Shown here: positions 1-9,323 of the stretch, one piece after another | Position numbering within the stretch: the first letter of the stretch is position 1 | Layout: each line of letters starts with the position of its first letter | Assembly: GCA_948562205.1 (NCBI GenBank) | Contig: CAOYAN010000005.1 | Span: 1 to 64,000, forward strand | DNA: 64,000 nucleotides | Reading direction: 5' to 3' | Source: an uncultured Clostridia bacterium | GTDB taxonomy: Bacteria; Bacillota; Clostridia; TANB77; CAG-465 | Notes under the pieces: generated by a model | What the model was told of the DNA's origin: nothing | What the model saw: only the letters and a program-made list of their open reading frames with translations | The model's database searches: none | Made by a program: the position numbers and the translations under genes

Positions 1-262
1 TATGCCCTTTTTCTTTATTTTTGTTTTATTTTTCTAATTATTTCTTTCAAACTATTATCCTCCTTTTAATAATATTATATCATTTAAATATTAAATTATA
101 GTGACTTTTAACATTACAATTTAGTCACTTTAAATATAAAAATATTATTTATTAATGGTAATAATACTTACAAATTATACTTTAAAAATACAAAAAAATA
201 TGATATAATATTTGCCAAGATATTTGTAACCTATTCAAAATTTTGAAATCTGGAGGCGTATT
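1..262. other. Intergenic region with a possible 11-codon micro-ORF and an inverted repeat
   Basis: No conventional gene is visible here. On the minus strand an AGGAGG at about 59-64 is followed by a TTG at about 48 that opens only 11 codons (MKEIIRKIKQK) before a TAA; this is either a leader peptide or chance. An inverted repeat AGTGACT (from about 101) / AGTCACT (from about 123) could be an operator. On the plus strand TATAAT-like sequences near 201 and a GGAGG just before 263 serve the next gene. Confidence 0.3.
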
Positions 263-598
263 ATGACTTTTGAACAAATTACATTACCAAAATTCAATCC
301 ATTAAATGAACTTTTAAAATATTTAAAAAATCAAACTTATATTATACTTTTAGACAGGACTGCTTGTGAAAAATTATTTGAAAATTTTCCACCTACAAAT
401 ACTAAAGAAATGAATGAATATTATTTTTCTAGAACATTTGAGATAAGTAAACTTAATGATGTAATTTCTACAGTTGAAATAACTATAAAGCCTATTAGTT
501 CAACAATGTTTTTTATTGATTTTAGTACTTTTAAGAAAAATAATAATATAGAATTTGTTTGGAGTCCCTGTGAAAATGAAATATTATATTTTAAATAA
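263..598 (+). CDS. Hypothetical protein, 111 aa
   Basis: Not recognised. The start is supported by a GGAGG eight bases upstream of the ATG. The protein is soluble, with no signal peptide or membrane segment, and has an aromatic-rich C-terminal half. It stands alone and converges on the two-component genes across a hairpin terminator at 605-629. Coding character is supported by length and ribosome binding site only. Function is unknown. Confidence 0.6.
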   Translation: MTFEQITLPKFNPLNELLKYLKNQTYIILLDRTACEKLFENFPPTNTKEMNEYYFSRTFEISKLNDVISTVEITIKPISSTMFFIDFSTFKKNNNIEFVWSPCENEILYFK

Positions 599-604
599 TT
601 AAAA

Positions 605-629
605 GAGAGTGTCTTGCTTTGGCACTCTC
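605..629. terminator. Bidirectional terminator between convergent genes
   Basis: Inverted repeat GAGAGTG / CACTCTC between the 111-aa gene and the histidine kinase. It overlaps the kinase stop codon. Confidence 0.6.
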
Positions 630-1842
630 ATCTTGTATTTATTTTATATAATTTTATAATAAATTTTGTATACTCATTTTCTTTTGATTTTACTTTAATA
701 CTTCCATTCTGACTTTCAACTATTCCTTTAACAAAAGCAAGACCTAAGCCTAAACTAGAATTTTTACTATTATTTGCTTTATAAAATCTTTTAAATATAT
801 TTTTTATATCTTCTTTTTTTATTCCCTCACCATCATCTATAACTTCAATTTGTGTATATAAATAATTTGTAATTATATTTATTCTTATATTTTTAGTTAA
901 ATGTTCAATAGAATTTTTTATTAAATTATTTATTGCTTCTTTTGTCCACTTTGCATCACATTTAACGAAAATTTTATCCTCACAATTAACAGTAATATTT
1001 ACATTACTTACTTCTGCTAAAACACTAAATTCATTTATACTCTCATTTATCAACTTTTTAATATCTATATATTCTTTTTTAAATTCAATCATTTTTGCAT
1101 CTAGTTTTGCAAGGTATAATAAATTTTTAATAAGCCACTCTATCTTTTTTAATTCATTTTGCATATTATCTAAAAATTCTTTTCTCTTGTCTTCTGGTAA
1201 ATCTTGATATAACAAATCATTTAGTAAATTAAGAGAGGTTAAAGGTGTCTTTATTTGATGAGAAATATCAGCAAGTAATTTCTCTAATTTTTCTTTATCC
1301 TCTAACAAATTTTCACTTTTTTCTTTTAACATTACTGTCATATCATATATTTTATTTTCTAACATACTAAGACTTGACTCATCGTTATCCGAAATCATAA
1401 GTTTATAATCACCAAGTAAAACTTGATTTGCATAATTATTTAATTTATCTATATTTTTATCTTGATTTTTTAAATAATTAATAATTATTAACAATATCAA
1501 AATCAAAAATATAATAATGCTTATTATAACTAATATATAGATCATATTTGAAAAATAAATATTACCATATTTTATTTCAATATTTTCTTCATTAATACCA
1601 TAATTATTTAAAATACTATTATATGATTTATCAAAATTTTTTATAAAAATATCTTTTATTACTTCTTCTTCAGCATCTGGATATTTTTCATGAATATTAG
1701 TTATAACAACATCTGAAAAATCAAATAATAATTTTTTATATATTTTATTAATATACAATGTTATAAAATAAAAGGATATTAGAAAAATTACAAATAATAT
1801 AAAAATACTAAAAATTAATTTTTTCTGCTCTTTGTTTTTCAT
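628..1842 (-). CDS. Sensor histidine kinase
   Basis: Membrane sensor kinase of about 404 aa that should phosphorylate the response regulator encoded just upstream. Two membrane segments (about residues 8-30 and 100-122) flank a roughly 70-residue extracytoplasmic domain. The H box is seen as SHQIKTPLTSL with the phospho-accepting His near residue 195, followed by an N box (NNLIKNSIEHL), G1 (DDGEGI) and G2 (GLGLAFVKG). An in-frame GTG lies nine bases upstream, but the ATG at 1842 has the better spacing to a GATAGGTG ribosome binding site inside the end of the regulator gene, so the pair is translationally coupled. The stimulus is not evident; no transporter is attached to this pair. Confidence 0.93.
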   Translation of the reverse strand: MKNKEQKKLIFSIFILFVIFLISFYFITLYINKIYKKLLFDFSDVVITNIHEKYPDAEEEVIKDIFIKNFDKSYNSILNNYGINEENIEIKYGNIYFSNMIYILVIISIIIFLILILLIIINYLKNQDKNIDKLNNYANQVLLGDYKLMISDNDESSLSMLENKIYDMTVMLKEKSENLLEDKEKLEKLLADISHQIKTPLTSLNLLNDLLYQDLPEDKRKEFLDNMQNELKKIEWLIKNLLYLAKLDAKMIEFKKEYIDIKKLINESINEFSVLAEVSNVNITVNCEDKIFVKCDAKWTKEAINNLIKNSIEHLTKNIRINIITNYLYTQIEVIDDGEGIKKEDIKNIFKRFYKANNSKNSSLGLGLAFVKGIVESQNGSIKVKSKENEYTKFIIKLYKINTR

Positions 1843-1843
1843 A

Positions 1844-2515
1844 CTATTCACCTATCATATATCCTTGTCCTCTTACAGTAATAATTATACTAGGTTCATT
1901 TGAATTTATTTCTATTTTCTCTCTTAATCTTTTTATATATACAGAAAGTGTATTATCATTTACAAATTCTTCAGAAACATCCCATATAAGACTAAGTATT
2001 TTTTCTCTACTTAATATTTTGCCTTTATTTTCAAGTAATATTAAAAGCAATTTATATTCAAGTGTTGTAAGAAAAATATGTTCTCCATCTTTATATACTT
2101 TTGCTTGTTTTACATTAACTTTTATATTTTTATATATTATTTCTTCAGAATTATTAGATGTTCTTCTAATAACATTTTTTATTCTAGATAATAACTCACG
2201 AGCTCTAAAAGGCTTTGTAACATAATCATCTGCACCCATTTCAAGACCTCTTACAACATTTACTTCTTCATCTAGTGCTGTTAAAAATATTATAGGAATT
2301 TCATATAATTTTTTTATTTTATTAAATATATCAAAACCATTTTCATTTCCAAGTGTTATATCTAATAAAATTATATTAAATTTAGTATTTTCTAATAATT
2401 TTAGTGCATCAGTTTGATTATCAACAATACTTGTATTAAAGCCTTCATTATCTAAATAATATTTTATACTACTAGATATAATTTTATCATCTTCAATTAG
2501 TAAAACATTACTCAT
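1844..2515 (-). CDS. OmpR/PhoB-family response regulator
   Basis: DNA-binding response regulator of about 223 aa, partner of the downstream kinase. The receiver domain shows the acidic pair (EDD near residues 8-10), the phospho-acceptor Asp near 52 (LLDITLG), the conserved Thr (FLTA) and Lys (VTKPF). A C-terminal winged helix follows (TTLEYKLLLILLENKG, then VYIKRLREKIE and RGQGYMIG). The start at 2515 (MSNVLLIEDD) is chosen because the receiver fold begins there; an upstream in-frame start would add 15 unlikely residues. Gene order regulator-kinase with near overlap implies one operon. Targets are unknown. Confidence 0.93.
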   Translation of the reverse strand: MSNVLLIEDDKIISSSIKYYLDNEGFNTSIVDNQTDALKLLENTKFNIILLDITLGNENGFDIFNKIKKLYEIPIIFLTALDEEVNVVRGLEMGADDYVTKPFRARELLSRIKNVIRRTSNNSEEIIYKNIKVNVKQAKVYKDGEHIFLTTLEYKLLLILLENKGKILSREKILSLIWDVSEEFVNDNTLSVYIKRLREKIEINSNEPSIIITVRGQGYMIGE

Positions 2516-2624
2516 ATCATTCACCAAAGTAATTATATAATATTTTATCTTATTTGTCACTAATTAATTTATAATGTGATATATATAATGGAGAAATGCT
2601 ATAAATTAACATTCCTCCATATTT

Positions 2625-3170
2625 TTATACAAAAAGCATAAGAATTAATAAAACTATTCCAAGTATTATAAATGAATATCCCATAATTTTTACTACTTTT
2701 CTAAATATTTTTTCATCATTTATTCTAGGATGAAATAAATATTTTCCAGTATCAAAACTTATTTTTGGCATATAATTACCAATTATTATAAACATCATTC
2801 CTAAAACTAAGCATACAGTTTTGCCAATATATGTTTTTAGTCCAAATGAAAAACTAATTGTAAGCAAATATATTACTACTGTAAGTAATGGTATAAACCA
2901 ATAGAAAACTTTAATTACTTTAGGAAATTTTTCATTTGATTTATTATATATATTTGTAACTATTAAGCAAAAACATTGGAAAAATGCCATAATTAACGGT
3001 AAACCAAATAATACCAAATTCTTAGATGCATAATTATCAGGCATACTATTAATATTAAAATGAATTGCCATATAATCTGGCATATCATTATATAATACTA
3101 TTCCTAGTAGCATAGGCAATAAACATATTATTACTGTTATAATTAATATTTTTAAATTATTTTTTTTCAT
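2625..3170 (-). CDS. SdpI-like membrane protein (DUF1648/SdpI)
   Basis: Integral membrane protein of about 181 aa. It begins with a membrane segment and a DUF1648-type motif (YNDMPDYMAIHFNINSMPDNYASK), followed by five or so hydrophobic segments as in the SdpI family. In Bacillus subtilis SdpI is the immunity protein against the SdpC killing factor and also sequesters the SdpR repressor at the membrane. Here it overlaps the ArsR-type regulator by 14 bases, the same sdpRI arrangement. The start is set by GGAGG before MKKNN. No SdpC-like toxin is visible in the window, so it is either orphan immunity or another signalling use of the pair. Confidence 0.8.
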   Translation of the reverse strand: MKKNNLKILIITVIICLLPMLLGIVLYNDMPDYMAIHFNINSMPDNYASKNLVLFGLPLIMAFFQCFCLIVTNIYNKSNEKFPKVIKVFYWFIPLLTVVIYLLTISFSFGLKTYIGKTVCLVLGMMFIIIGNYMPKISFDTGKYLFHPRINDEKIFRKVVKIMGYSFIILGIVLLILMLFV

Positions 3171-3435
3171 TTTTCTTACCTCCAAATCCATATATCCAAG
3201 ATAAAACATCCTCAAATACAGATGTATTTATCTCATAATATATATAATTTTTATATTTTGTTTCTGTAATTAAATCTGCCTTTTTTAATTGTGATAAATG
3301 ATATGATACTGTAGCACTAGTTAAATTAAATTTTTCTGAAATTTCGCCAGCTGATTTTTTATTATTTTTTAACATTTCAAGTATATCTCTTCTTACAGGA
3401 TCAGATATAGCTTTTAATGTCTCAGATATACCCAT
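3157..3435 (-). CDS. ArsR/SdpR-family transcriptional repressor
   Basis: A 92-aa winged-helix repressor. The N-terminal motif LKAISDPVRRDILEML and the recognition helix SATVSYHLSQLKKADLI are typical of the ArsR/SdpR group. No cysteine metal site is present (there is no ELCVCDL motif), which favours the SdpR-type, membrane-sequestered mode of control over metal sensing. GGAGTG precedes MGISETL; a longer in-frame start exists but lies over the ribosome binding site. The gene is co-transcribed with the SdpI-like gene and probably represses itself through the flanking AACTATTTAG repeats. Confidence 0.88.
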   Translation of the reverse strand: MGISETLKAISDPVRRDILEMLKNNKKSAGEISEKFNLTSATVSYHLSQLKKADLITETKYKNYIYYEINTSVFEDVLSWIYGFGGKKNEKK

Positions 3436-3451
3436 TCTATCACTCCTTTTC

Positions 3452-3562
3452 AACTATTTAGATGTTTATCTAATTAGATTATAATATATTATATGCATTT
3501 TGTCAATAACTATTTAGACTTTTTTCTAAATAGTTGTGATATTTTATAATATTTGATATAAT
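3452..3562. promoter_or_regulatory. Divergent promoters with AACTATTTAG operators
   Basis: On the minus strand TTGACA, 17 bases, TATAAT (3482-3504 region) drives the regulator pair. On the plus strand TTGTGA (3534-3539), 17 bases, TATAAT (3557-3562) drives the phosphorylase. A perfect 10-bp inverted repeat AACTATTTAG (3508-3517) / CTAAATAGTT (3526-3535) lies just upstream of the minus-strand -35 and touches the plus-strand -35. The same AACTATTTAG recurs at 3452-3461 between the minus -10 and its gene. This looks like a two-site autoregulatory operator that could also control the phosphorylase. Confidence 0.75.
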
Positions 3563-3584
3563 TTTTTTAAATGGAGGTATATTT

Positions 3585-4346
3585 ATGATAATAGATAGTT
3601 TTGATAATAAATCTAATGCAATAATTAATCCTAAAGTAAACGATAATGCTATAATTGTTGATGCATGTATTGTTACATTTTCATATATTATTGAAAAATA
3701 TGTTTTAGGAAATTATAATCCAAAGAAAATAGGTGAATTTAAGTTTGTTACTGGAATTACTCCAATATATGAAATTGACTATAACGGAAAAAAGTTTGCT
3801 TTTTATAAAACATATGTAGGAGCTCCTGCATGTGTTGGAACCATAGAAAATACACTCTCAATAATAAAAACTAACAAATATATAGTCTTTGGTGGCAGTG
3901 GATGTCTAAATAAAGAAATTACTCATGGAAAGATTATTGTACCAACTTCTGCTTATCGTGATGAAGGAACTTCTTATCATTACAGGGAAGCATCAGATTA
4001 TATAACAATAAAAAATTCTGGCATAGTAGCAAAATTTATGAATGAAAATAATCTTCCATACATCGAAGGTAAAACTTGGACTACAGATTCATTTTATAGA
4101 GAAACAATAAATAACTTTGAAAAACATAAAAAAGATGGCTGTATTTCAGTAGAAATGGAATGTGCCGCAATTCAGGCTATGTGTGACTTTAGAAACTTAG
4201 AATTTTATACTTTTTTTACAAGTGGAGATTTATTAGATGCACCAAAATGGGATGAAAGACATAAAAAAGGTGAGCTTTCAGGAACACAACATGACTCTTA
4301 TCACTTTGAAATTGCACTAAGACTTGCAGATTATATAACAAATTGA
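3585..4346 (+). CDS. Nucleoside phosphorylase (uridine/purine type)
   Basis: A 253-aa enzyme of the PNP_UDP_1 family, which splits a nucleoside with phosphate into base and ribose-1-phosphate. Family marks seen are GGSGCLNKEITHGKIIVPT (phosphate-side Gly-rich turn), TSYHY, and the ribose-binding VEMECAAIQ helix near residues 192-200, followed by FTSGD. Start supported by a GGAGG before MIIDS. The gene stands alone and diverges from the SdpR/SdpI-like pair, sharing its operator region. Substrate choice cannot be fixed by eye; similarity is closest in style to uridine phosphorylase-like members. Confidence 0.85.
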   Translation: MIIDSFDNKSNAIINPKVNDNAIIVDACIVTFSYIIEKYVLGNYNPKKIGEFKFVTGITPIYEIDYNGKKFAFYKTYVGAPACVGTIENTLSIIKTNKYIVFGGSGCLNKEITHGKIIVPTSAYRDEGTSYHYREASDYITIKNSGIVAKFMNENNLPYIEGKTWTTDSFYRETINNFEKHKKDGCISVEMECAAIQAMCDFRNLEFYTFFTSGDLLDAPKWDERHKKGELSGTQHDSYHFEIALRLADYITN

Positions 4347-4463
4347 TTAAAAATATCTTATTTTTTCTACAAAATACATTACAAATATAAATTATGTATA
4401 AGGACTTAACTTTTTTAAAAAACTATGGTATAATGTTTAGCAGATATTTTAGGAGTGGTCATC

Positions 4464-5051
4464 TTGGAAAATTTATTTATATATGTAGAAAATGAAAAAG
4501 CTGAAGATTGCTTAAAATATGGTATTAAACTTTCAGAATATGCAAATAAAATAATTGAATTTAACAATATAGAAAAAAAAGGAATAACGGCATATCTTAC
4601 ACCAAAAGATAGTGAATTATATGATAACAACATGTTTACATGTCTCAGAATTTCTACAAATGGTTTAAATGCAATTATATACAATAAAGTATTTGAAGAT
4701 TATAAAGAGCTATTAAATAATAATTACTGTAATTTTAATGACTATAAATTAGCAGACTATGAAGATCCTATTGGAATGATATATTCTACAATTTTACCTG
4801 AAAACATATTTTTATACAATAAAGTTTTAGATTTACCATTAATTGTAGAAAATTCAAAAGAATATTTCTATGATAAATGTGTGAGTGATTTAATTGAAAA
4901 CGATAGGTTTACTAAATTTGAGCTCTATCAGACTTTACTACTTTTGGGAGAGCAAAAAAATATTTTTAAATCTGAGAAAATAGATAATAACTTGAAAATA
5001 TATACAGACACTATTAGTAATAAAATATTTACAAAAAAAAGTGACAATTAA
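4464..5051 (+). CDS. Hypothetical protein, about 195 aa
   Basis: Not recognised. GGAGTGG is followed at proper spacing by a TTG (MENLFIYVENEK), preferred to the GTG that lies inside the ribosome binding site. A TATAAT at about 4429 supplies a promoter. The protein is acidic and soluble, and mainly helical in appearance, with no visible catalytic motif. It ends at a bidirectional terminator shared with the convergent HlyD-like gene. Confidence 0.6.
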   Translation: MENLFIYVENEKAEDCLKYGIKLSEYANKIIEFNNIEKKGITAYLTPKDSELYDNNMFTCLRISTNGLNAIIYNKVFEDYKELLNNNYCNFNDYKLADYEDPIGMIYSTILPENIFLYNKVLDLPLIVENSKEYFYDKCVSDLIENDRFTKFELYQTLLLLGEQKNIFKSEKIDNNLKIYTDTISNKIFTKKSDN

Positions 5052-5080
5052 TAAATTCTTTAATTAATTATTATTGTCAC
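5041..5080. terminator. Bidirectional terminator
   Basis: GTGACAAT / ATTGTCAC stem with AT-rich loop and T-run on both sides, between convergent genes. Confidence 0.65.
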
Positions 5081-5088
5081 TTTTATTT

Positions 5089-6327
5089 TTATTCTATTAC
5101 TAATTTATCATATAATTCTAAAATATATGATGTAGAAATTCCTATTTTTTCTCTTTCTTCTTTTGTTAAATTTTCAACTATACAAGTATTATCACTTTCT
5201 ATCTCAATTTTTATTGGAACATCTATGTATTGTGTACCATAAACAAGTGTCACATAACTATATCCTTTTTCTTCATTTTTCTTTATTGCACTTTTAGGAA
5301 CAGCCATTCCAGAAACTTTCTTCCATACAACTTCTATGCTTATTGTTCTTAAATCAACTAAATTTTCAATACCATTTTCTACTTTAAAGAAAACATAATT
5401 ATAATCTTTCCCATTTACTAGCTTTACAAGTCTTGCTGTTATATCATTAATATCTTTTTCACCAAACTTTAAAGTATAATTTCTATCTATTTGTATATAG
5501 TTATCATTTTCACCTTTTTTTTCTTTAACTAAAATATATGCATTATAATTATCTACTATTTTTATACCAAAATTACTTACATTATTACTTTTATATTTTG
5601 AAAAAACATCTTCTATTTTTGTAGCATCTAGATTTTCTACATTTTCAAAATTAATTAAATCTTCAAGCCCATCAAGTTTATATGTAGCAACTCCAGATAC
5701 AGGAGCAAGTATATTGTCTGTAGATAAATACATATTATTTTTTTCTATATTTTTTCTTTGTTCTATTAATTCTCTAATCTTAGACCCCTCTGGGCTTCTC
5801 TCACCAAGTATTATAACTTTTTTATATGCTAAATCATCAATTTTTGATTTATATTCTTGCATTTTTATATATGATGTCTCAGATATTGCCAACTTTGATA
5901 ATTCGGCAATTTGTAAATCAAGTGATGACACATCATTTGAATATGATGCAGGTAAGTCTACTATTAAGCTCTGAATTGTCCTATCTAAATCTTCTATAGA
6001 TTTTAAATATTCATCATATTTATCATTTTTATATACTGCTACTATACCACCCTTTGCAACTCTTTTATTTTGTTCCGTTATAGGTATTGCAACTTCTTTT
6101 TTATTTAGCTCCACAACAGTTTCGTCTTTTATTATCAGTCCCAGTGTATCTGTTGCCTTTTCTACATATCCATTTACAACTGTATATGTAGTTTTAACAT
6201 TTAAATATCTTTTATATATAATAAAACTAATTACTATTCCAATAATCATTATAACTACTAAAATATTATGTTTATTTTTATTTATTTTTTGAAGTATTGT
6301 TATTTTTTCTTCATTTTTATTTTTCAT
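5089..6327 (-). CDS. HlyD-like membrane-anchored protein
   Basis: A 412-aa protein with one N-terminal membrane anchor (about residues 21-40), then an extracytoplasmic part. It contains a split lipoyl/barrel-sandwich-like region (VTDTLG.. near the start; NILAPVSGVATYKLDG near 205) separated by a predicted coiled coil (about 105-200). This is the build of HlyD/membrane-fusion proteins, and a related form is widespread as a lone gene in Clostridia. No ABC partner or outer-membrane factor is adjacent, so an efflux role is not supported; a cell-envelope or division-linked role is possible. It sits just downstream of miaA. Confidence 0.65.
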   Translation of the reverse strand: MKNKNEEKITILQKINKNKHNILVVIMIIGIVISFIIYKRYLNVKTTYTVVNGYVEKATDTLGLIIKDETVVELNKKEVAIPITEQNKRVAKGGIVAVYKNDKYDEYLKSIEDLDRTIQSLIVDLPASYSNDVSSLDLQIAELSKLAISETSYIKMQEYKSKIDDLAYKKVIILGERSPEGSKIRELIEQRKNIEKNNMYLSTDNILAPVSGVATYKLDGLEDLINFENVENLDATKIEDVFSKYKSNNVSNFGIKIVDNYNAYILVKEKKGENDNYIQIDRNYTLKFGEKDINDITARLVKLVNGKDYNYVFFKVENGIENLVDLRTISIEVVWKKVSGMAVPKSAIKKNEEKGYSYVTLVYGTQYIDVPIKIEIESDNTCIVENLTKEEREKIGISTSYILELYDKLVIE

Positions 6328-6341
6328 ATGTATTCTCCTAA

Positions 6342-7277
6342 TTAATAATTTTGTGACTCAATTATCTCATTAGTAAGTTCATCAATTCCTTTTTTACCAT
6401 CTAAGTATATAATGTTAAGTTTATTTTTAAACCAAGTCATTTGTCTTTTTGCATATCTTCTTGTTTCTTGTTTTAGCTTTAATATACAATTTTTTAAAGT
6501 ATCTTCTCCTCCAAAATATGGAAAAAATTCTTTATATCCTATTGCCTGCATACAAGTATTTTCCTTATTTAAATTCATATTATATACTTTTAAAGCTTCA
6601 TCTACTACACCATCTTCTACCATTAAATCAACACGTTTATTTATTCTTTCATATAAATAATCTCTGTCATGATCTATATAATATACCAAAAAGTCATATT
6701 TAAAATCTTTATTTTCAATTCTTTGCTTTTCCTCTTCCATATGTATAGATTTAATTTTACTAGAATTTTTTGCAATCTCAAGTGCCCTAATAACTCTTTT
6801 CAAATTATTTGGATGTATAGTTTCAGCTGACTTTATATCAATTTCTTTTAACATATTATATACATATTCATTAGAGTTTTCATGTGCTAAATTTTCAAGA
6901 TACTTTCTATATTCCTCATCTACCACTTCTTCTGTAAAATTCATATTATCTACTATAGCACTTATATATAGTCCTGTTCCACCACAAATTATTACATTTT
7001 TACCTTTTGAAAAAATTTCATCTATTTTATCATAGCATAATGATTTAAAATCTGCAACGCTAAATTTGTCAGTTATATCACATATATCAATTAAATGATG
7101 TTTTATTCCTTGAGCTTCTTTACTTGTTACTTTTGCAGTTCCTATGTTAAGTCCTTTATATATTTGCATTGAATCTGCAGAAATAATTTCTGCATTTATT
7201 TTCTTAGCAAGCTCTATTGCAAGACCAGTTTTACCAGAGGCTGTTGGTCCTACTATACATATAACTTTTTGTTTCAT
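6342..7277 (-). CDS. miaA: tRNA dimethylallyltransferase MiaA
   Basis: Transfers a dimethylallyl group to A37 of tRNAs that read UNN codons. The 311-aa sequence shows the P-loop GPTASGKTGLA near residues 10-20, SADSMQIYKGLNIGTAK, HHLIDICD and the catalytic CGGTGLYI. The tRNA-binding part has CMQAIGYKEF and the QETRRYAKRQMTWF segment. It follows mutL by seven bases on the same strand, the usual mutL-miaA neighbourhood, and is probably co-transcribed with it. Full length. Confidence 0.97.
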   Translation of the reverse strand: MKQKVICIVGPTASGKTGLAIELAKKINAEIISADSMQIYKGLNIGTAKVTSKEAQGIKHHLIDICDITDKFSVADFKSLCYDKIDEIFSKGKNVIICGGTGLYISAIVDNMNFTEEVVDEEYRKYLENLAHENSNEYVYNMLKEIDIKSAETIHPNNLKRVIRALEIAKNSSKIKSIHMEEEKQRIENKDFKYDFLVYYIDHDRDYLYERINKRVDLMVEDGVVDEALKVYNMNLNKENTCMQAIGYKEFFPYFGGEDTLKNCILKLKQETRRYAKRQMTWFKNKLNIIYLDGKKGIDELTNEIIESQNY

Positions 7278-7284
7278 AAAAATC

Positions 7285-9237
7285 CTACTTTCTTAAAAAT
7301 CTACGTTCTATTTCATATTTAGATATCTCATATGCCGTTGGTCTTCCATGTGGACAAGTAAATGGATTTTCTAATTTTACCATATTATCAATTAAATTAA
7401 TTTGTTCTTCCCTATTTAATTTCATATTCCCTTTTACTGCTGCTTTACATGCAAGTGTTGCTATAAATCTAAATTCCTTTTCTTTCTTTTCTGTTTTATA
7501 TGCACCAAGCAATTCATCAATAATATCTTTAAACATAGATTTATACTCTATATCATATCCAATATTTGGAACACCAGATATTTTTATAGTATTTTCTCCA
7601 AAGTCTTCTAACATAAATCCACTTTTTTCAAACATATCTAAATTTGAATCAACTATCTCTTTTTCCTTTGTTGTAAGTTCAACAAGAATTGGAATAAGAA
7701 GTAATTGACTTTGTTTATCTTTTGAATAATAAGCCTCTTTTATTTGCTCATAAAGTAATCTTTCATGTGCAGCATGCTGATCAATTATATACATCTTCTC
7801 TTTTATTTGAATTATTATATATGTATCAAAAACTTGTCCAATATATTTATATAATAATTCTTCTTTTGTCTCCTCTATAATTGTAACATTATCTTTTGAT
7901 GTATATTCTTCTATTTTATTTTCATTATTTATTTGATAATTATTTTCTATTACTTTTTCTTCATTCAACGAAAGCTCATTTTTTTCTACTTCTTTTAAAT
8001 CTGTATTTATATTGTTATTTTCATTTTTAACTTCATAAATAGGTTCTTCTGTCTTATCTACTGGCATTTCTTGTTGATTTTTATTATTACTAAATATCTT
8101 TTCATTTGCTTTATCGAAATCATATTTTTTCTTTGGTTCTATATATGTATTTTTTATAACACCATTATTCATTAGATCCTTAGATATTTGTTCTACATTT
8201 TTAACTATTTCTTCTTGTTTTATAGTGCTAAATGGACTAAGTTCCCTATTATTTTTTTCAAGTGAACTTCTAACAGCATAATATATACTATCAAATACTC
8301 TTGCTTCATCATCAAATTTTACTTCTAATTTTGCAGGATGTACATTTACATCAATATGTGAAGGATCAATATTCATATTTAAAACTATAAAAGCAAATTT
8401 GTTAATAGCATATTTTTGCTCACAGGCTTTATCTATTGCAGTATTTATTGTTTTATCTTTTATATATCTTGAATTTATAAAAGTGAATTGATGCATTCTA
8501 GTAGATCTAGAAATACTAGGTAATCCAATCATACCCGTAACTTTTATATCGCCCATCTCATGTTCTAAAGGTATAACATTTTGATATATTTCTTTACCAA
8601 ATAGATCATATATAGTGGATCTTAAATCGTTATTACCAGAAGTTTGCAATATTGTTTTTCCATTATTTATATATTTAAAACTAACTCCTGGATTTGCTAA
8701 AGCAATTCTTATCATTACATCTTCTATATAACCAGCTTCTGTATAATCTTTTTTTAAGAATTTAAATCTAGCGGGCACATTATAGAAAACATCATTTATC
8801 TCTATTTTTGTTCCTGTAACTGCTGGCGCACTATCAACAGATAATATATTTCCTGCCTCTACCCTTACTTTTATACCTACGTCCTCATTTATGCTTTTAG
8901 AAGTTAAAGTAACTTTAGAAATTGCTGCAATTGAAGCAAGTGCCTCCCCTCTAAATCCCATAGAAGTTATTTTCATTAAATCTTCTTCTTTACGTATTTT
9001 ACTTGTAGCATGTCTTTCAAAAGCCATTTCAACGTCATCTGATGCAAATCCAATACCATTATCAATTATTTTTATATAACTTATTCCACCTTTTTTTATC
9101 TCAACTGTAATTGAAGTTGCTTTTGCATCTATAGAATTTTCCACAAGTTCTTTAACAATAGATGATGGTCTATCCACAACTTCCCCAGCTGCAATCTTAT
9201 TTATAGTTTGTTCATCTAATAATACAATACTTCCCAT
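7285..9237 (-). CDS. mutL: DNA mismatch repair protein MutL
   Basis: ATP-dependent coordinator of mismatch repair and, in this clade, a nicking endonuclease. The N-terminal GHKL ATPase is clear (LDEQTINKIAAGEVVDRP; NSIDAKAT; DNGIGF; TSMGFRGEAL). A low-complexity Asn/Glu-rich linker (about residues 360-455) leads to the C-terminal domain carrying the metal-dependent endonuclease motif DQHAAHERLLYE and the zinc-site motif CPHGRP. Length of 650 aa is normal. GAGGAGG precedes the start. mutS lies upstream on the same strand but is separated by two other transcription units. Confidence 0.97.
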   Translation of the reverse strand: MGSIVLLDEQTINKIAAGEVVDRPSSIVKELVENSIDAKATSITVEIKKGGISYIKIIDNGIGFASDDVEMAFERHATSKIRKEEDLMKITSMGFRGEALASIAAISKVTLTSKSINEDVGIKVRVEAGNILSVDSAPAVTGTKIEINDVFYNVPARFKFLKKDYTEAGYIEDVMIRIALANPGVSFKYINNGKTILQTSGNNDLRSTIYDLFGKEIYQNVIPLEHEMGDIKVTGMIGLPSISRSTRMHQFTFINSRYIKDKTINTAIDKACEQKYAINKFAFIVLNMNIDPSHIDVNVHPAKLEVKFDDEARVFDSIYYAVRSSLEKNNRELSPFSTIKQEEIVKNVEQISKDLMNNGVIKNTYIEPKKKYDFDKANEKIFSNNKNQQEMPVDKTEEPIYEVKNENNNINTDLKEVEKNELSLNEEKVIENNYQINNENKIEEYTSKDNVTIIEETKEELLYKYIGQVFDTYIIIQIKEKMYIIDQHAAHERLLYEQIKEAYYSKDKQSQLLLIPILVELTTKEKEIVDSNLDMFEKSGFMLEDFGENTIKISGVPNIGYDIEYKSMFKDIIDELLGAYKTEKKEKEFRFIATLACKAAVKGNMKLNREEQINLIDNMVKLENPFTCPHGRPTAYEISKYEIERRFLRK

Positions 9238-9323
9238 TTTTTCCTCCTCTATAAAATTAAATATTACATTTAAATTATACTATTATTTACAATTTTTATC
9301 AAGAGAAAATAAAGAGAAGACGT

